From: UBA5314 sp035560815
Lineage (GTDB): Bacteria > Bacillota > Syntrophomonadia > Syntrophomonadales > Syntrophomonadaceae
DNA: 6,489 nucleotides
NCBI GenBank assembly: GCA_035560815.1
Contig: DATMYR010000018.1
Location: 1 to 6,489, forward strand
Direction: 5' to 3'
Under the pieces are notes generated by a model that searched no databases, was not told the origin of the DNA, and saw only the letters and a list, made by a program, of their open reading frames with translations. Position 1 is the first letter of the stretch; each line of letters opens with the position of its first letter. Shown one piece after another: positions 5,782 to 6,489 of this stretch. The position numbers and the translations under genes were made by a program.

Positions 5782-5787
5782 TTTATT

Positions 5788-6489
5788 TCACTTAGATTTT
5801 CCATTCAAAGTAATTTGTGAGACCGCTTCAACTATTACCCGTTCAACTGCCGTAGGAAGAATTACTTTTTCATGCTTGTCTTCGGTGAGATCAATAGTTA
5901 AGCAACCATTATTTAAACACAATTCTAATAGGTCAATGGCATTTTGCCTGGTGATTCTTAGGACCGTCATGGCTTCCGTAATAAAGAATTCCCTCCCCAG
6001 ATACATTCTGGGTTTTCCCACATTTCGCAAATAAAAACTATTCACTAACGAAACTCCCTGAAGAACAAGTGGTTCTATATCTATTGAGCCAACTTTTATC
6101 GGATCCAAACCTAACAGCGATTCGAGCGATACAGCTTCATCTGCGTAATCCAATAACGAACTATCCGCCGCAATAAAAGCTTCTAAAAAAAACAAATGAA
6201 CGCTTTTTCCATAGTATTTCACCCTATTCATTAAAGGGATCATATCCTTATGAGCAGATGTTATTGCATAACAGTCTATTTCAGGAAATTTTATTAGCGT
6301 TTCTAAAGCATCCAGGCTCAATTCAATGTCGCTGGCATTTCTAACAATATCGTTTCGCCGTTTGCTACTAAAAACATGTTTTGTTGTGACCCTTTTCCTT
6401 TGAATTTCAGTCTGAATTTGAACCCTTTCAAAATCTGCATAAGCATTAAATATTCTTACTTTATCATCTTTATAGATATCCCATATTTT
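5788..6489 (-). CDS. NYN-domain (PIN-like nuclease fold) protein with C-terminal winged-helix-like region, 5' end missing
   Basis: The frame is open to the right edge, so at least 233 residues are encoded here and the N-terminus is outside. A TTG at 6319-6321 is inside the domain and is not the real start. Window residues 11-128 fit the central and C-terminal parts of a NYN domain: NAYADF (15-20), KRRNDIVRNASDIELSLDAL (43-62), CYAITSAHKDMIPLMNRVKYYGKSV (73-97), and YADEAVSLESLL (115-126). NYN proteins are metal-dependent ribonucleases or RNA-binding relatives of PIN domains. Asp54 and Asp60 match the acidic DIxLxxDA positions. In the usual SxDSDF motif the first Asp is His80 here, while Asp82 is kept. 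Residues about 163-213 (REFFITEAMTVLRITRQNAIDLLELCLNNGCLTI) resemble a winged-helix module. It is upstream of the surface operon on the same strand but separated by about 400 bp, so a functional link is not supported. Confidence 0.75.
   Translation of the reverse strand, partial: KIWDIYKDDKVRIFNAYADFERVQIQTEIQRKRVTTKHVFSSKRRNDIVRNASDIELSLDALETLIKFPEIDCYAITSAHKDMIPLMNRVKYYGKSVHLFFLEAFIAADSSLLDYADEAVSLESLLGLDPIKVGSIDIEPLVLQGVSLVNSFYLRNVGKPRMYLGREFFITEAMTVLRITRQNAIDLLELCLNNGCLTIDLTEDKHEKVILPTAVERVIVEAVSQITLNGKSK

Larger units (their letters stand above)
5391..5787. other. 397-bp region without a convincing gene; leader of the surface operon
   Basis: The minus strand carries the surface operon's ribosome binding site at 5401-5407 and must contain its promoter unless it is read through from the NYN gene. 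I could not find a good -35/-10 pair. TAGAAT at about 5413-5418 lacks a fitting -35 box. No terminator is evident after the NYN stop. The region also holds two doubtful short ORFs (5410-5583 minus, 5599-5781 plus) and the inverted repeats listed separately. The plus-strand part from about 5590 to 5780 is markedly AT-rich compared with the surface-protein gene. Confidence 0.6.

Overview
The window looks like chromosomal DNA from a Gram-positive, probably anaerobic Bacillota (Firmicutes). The evidence is a class D-type sortase with a cell-wall-sorted substrate, a YtxH-type small membrane protein and strong AGGAGG ribosome binding sites. The finer lineage is a guess. All convincing genes lie on the minus strand, so the transcriptional order runs from the right edge to the left edge.

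From right to left there are three regions. (1) At 5788-6489 is the 3' part of a NYN (PIN-like nuclease fold) gene that runs off the right edge. (2) About 400 bp (5391-5787) has no convincing gene. It holds two doubtful short ORFs, several inverted repeats and the leader of the next operon. (3) At 2454-5390 is a three-gene surface operon: a 650-residue sortase substrate (DUF3494 ice-binding-like domain, two nearly identical repeats, a DUF11-like domain and an IPNTS-type sorting signal), a class D-like sortase overlapping it by 8 nt (ATGAATAA), and a YtxH-like membrane protein. A hairpin followed by a U-rich run, about 85 nt past the last stop, probably terminates this unit.

Leftmost is a carbohydrate module: a GH130 beta-mannoside phosphorylase/hydrolase gene (1300-2280), then a 405-residue protein with motifs found in glycosyltransferase-associated helical domains (5-1222). 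The GH130 reading frame is interrupted by one in-frame TGA exactly where the family usually has a tryptophan. The frame stays open and GH130-like on both sides, so this is a single point lesion, a sequence error or a readthrough site. The module probably continues beyond the left edge.

I see no tRNA, rRNA, CRISPR array or complete mobile element. The observations most worth checking are the TGA in GH130, a perfect 13-bp-arm inverted repeat inside the signal-peptide codons of the surface protein, the paired sortase and substrate with an unusual sorting motif, and the Asp-to-His change in the NYN active-site motif. I do not see clear evidence of a wholly new biological system.
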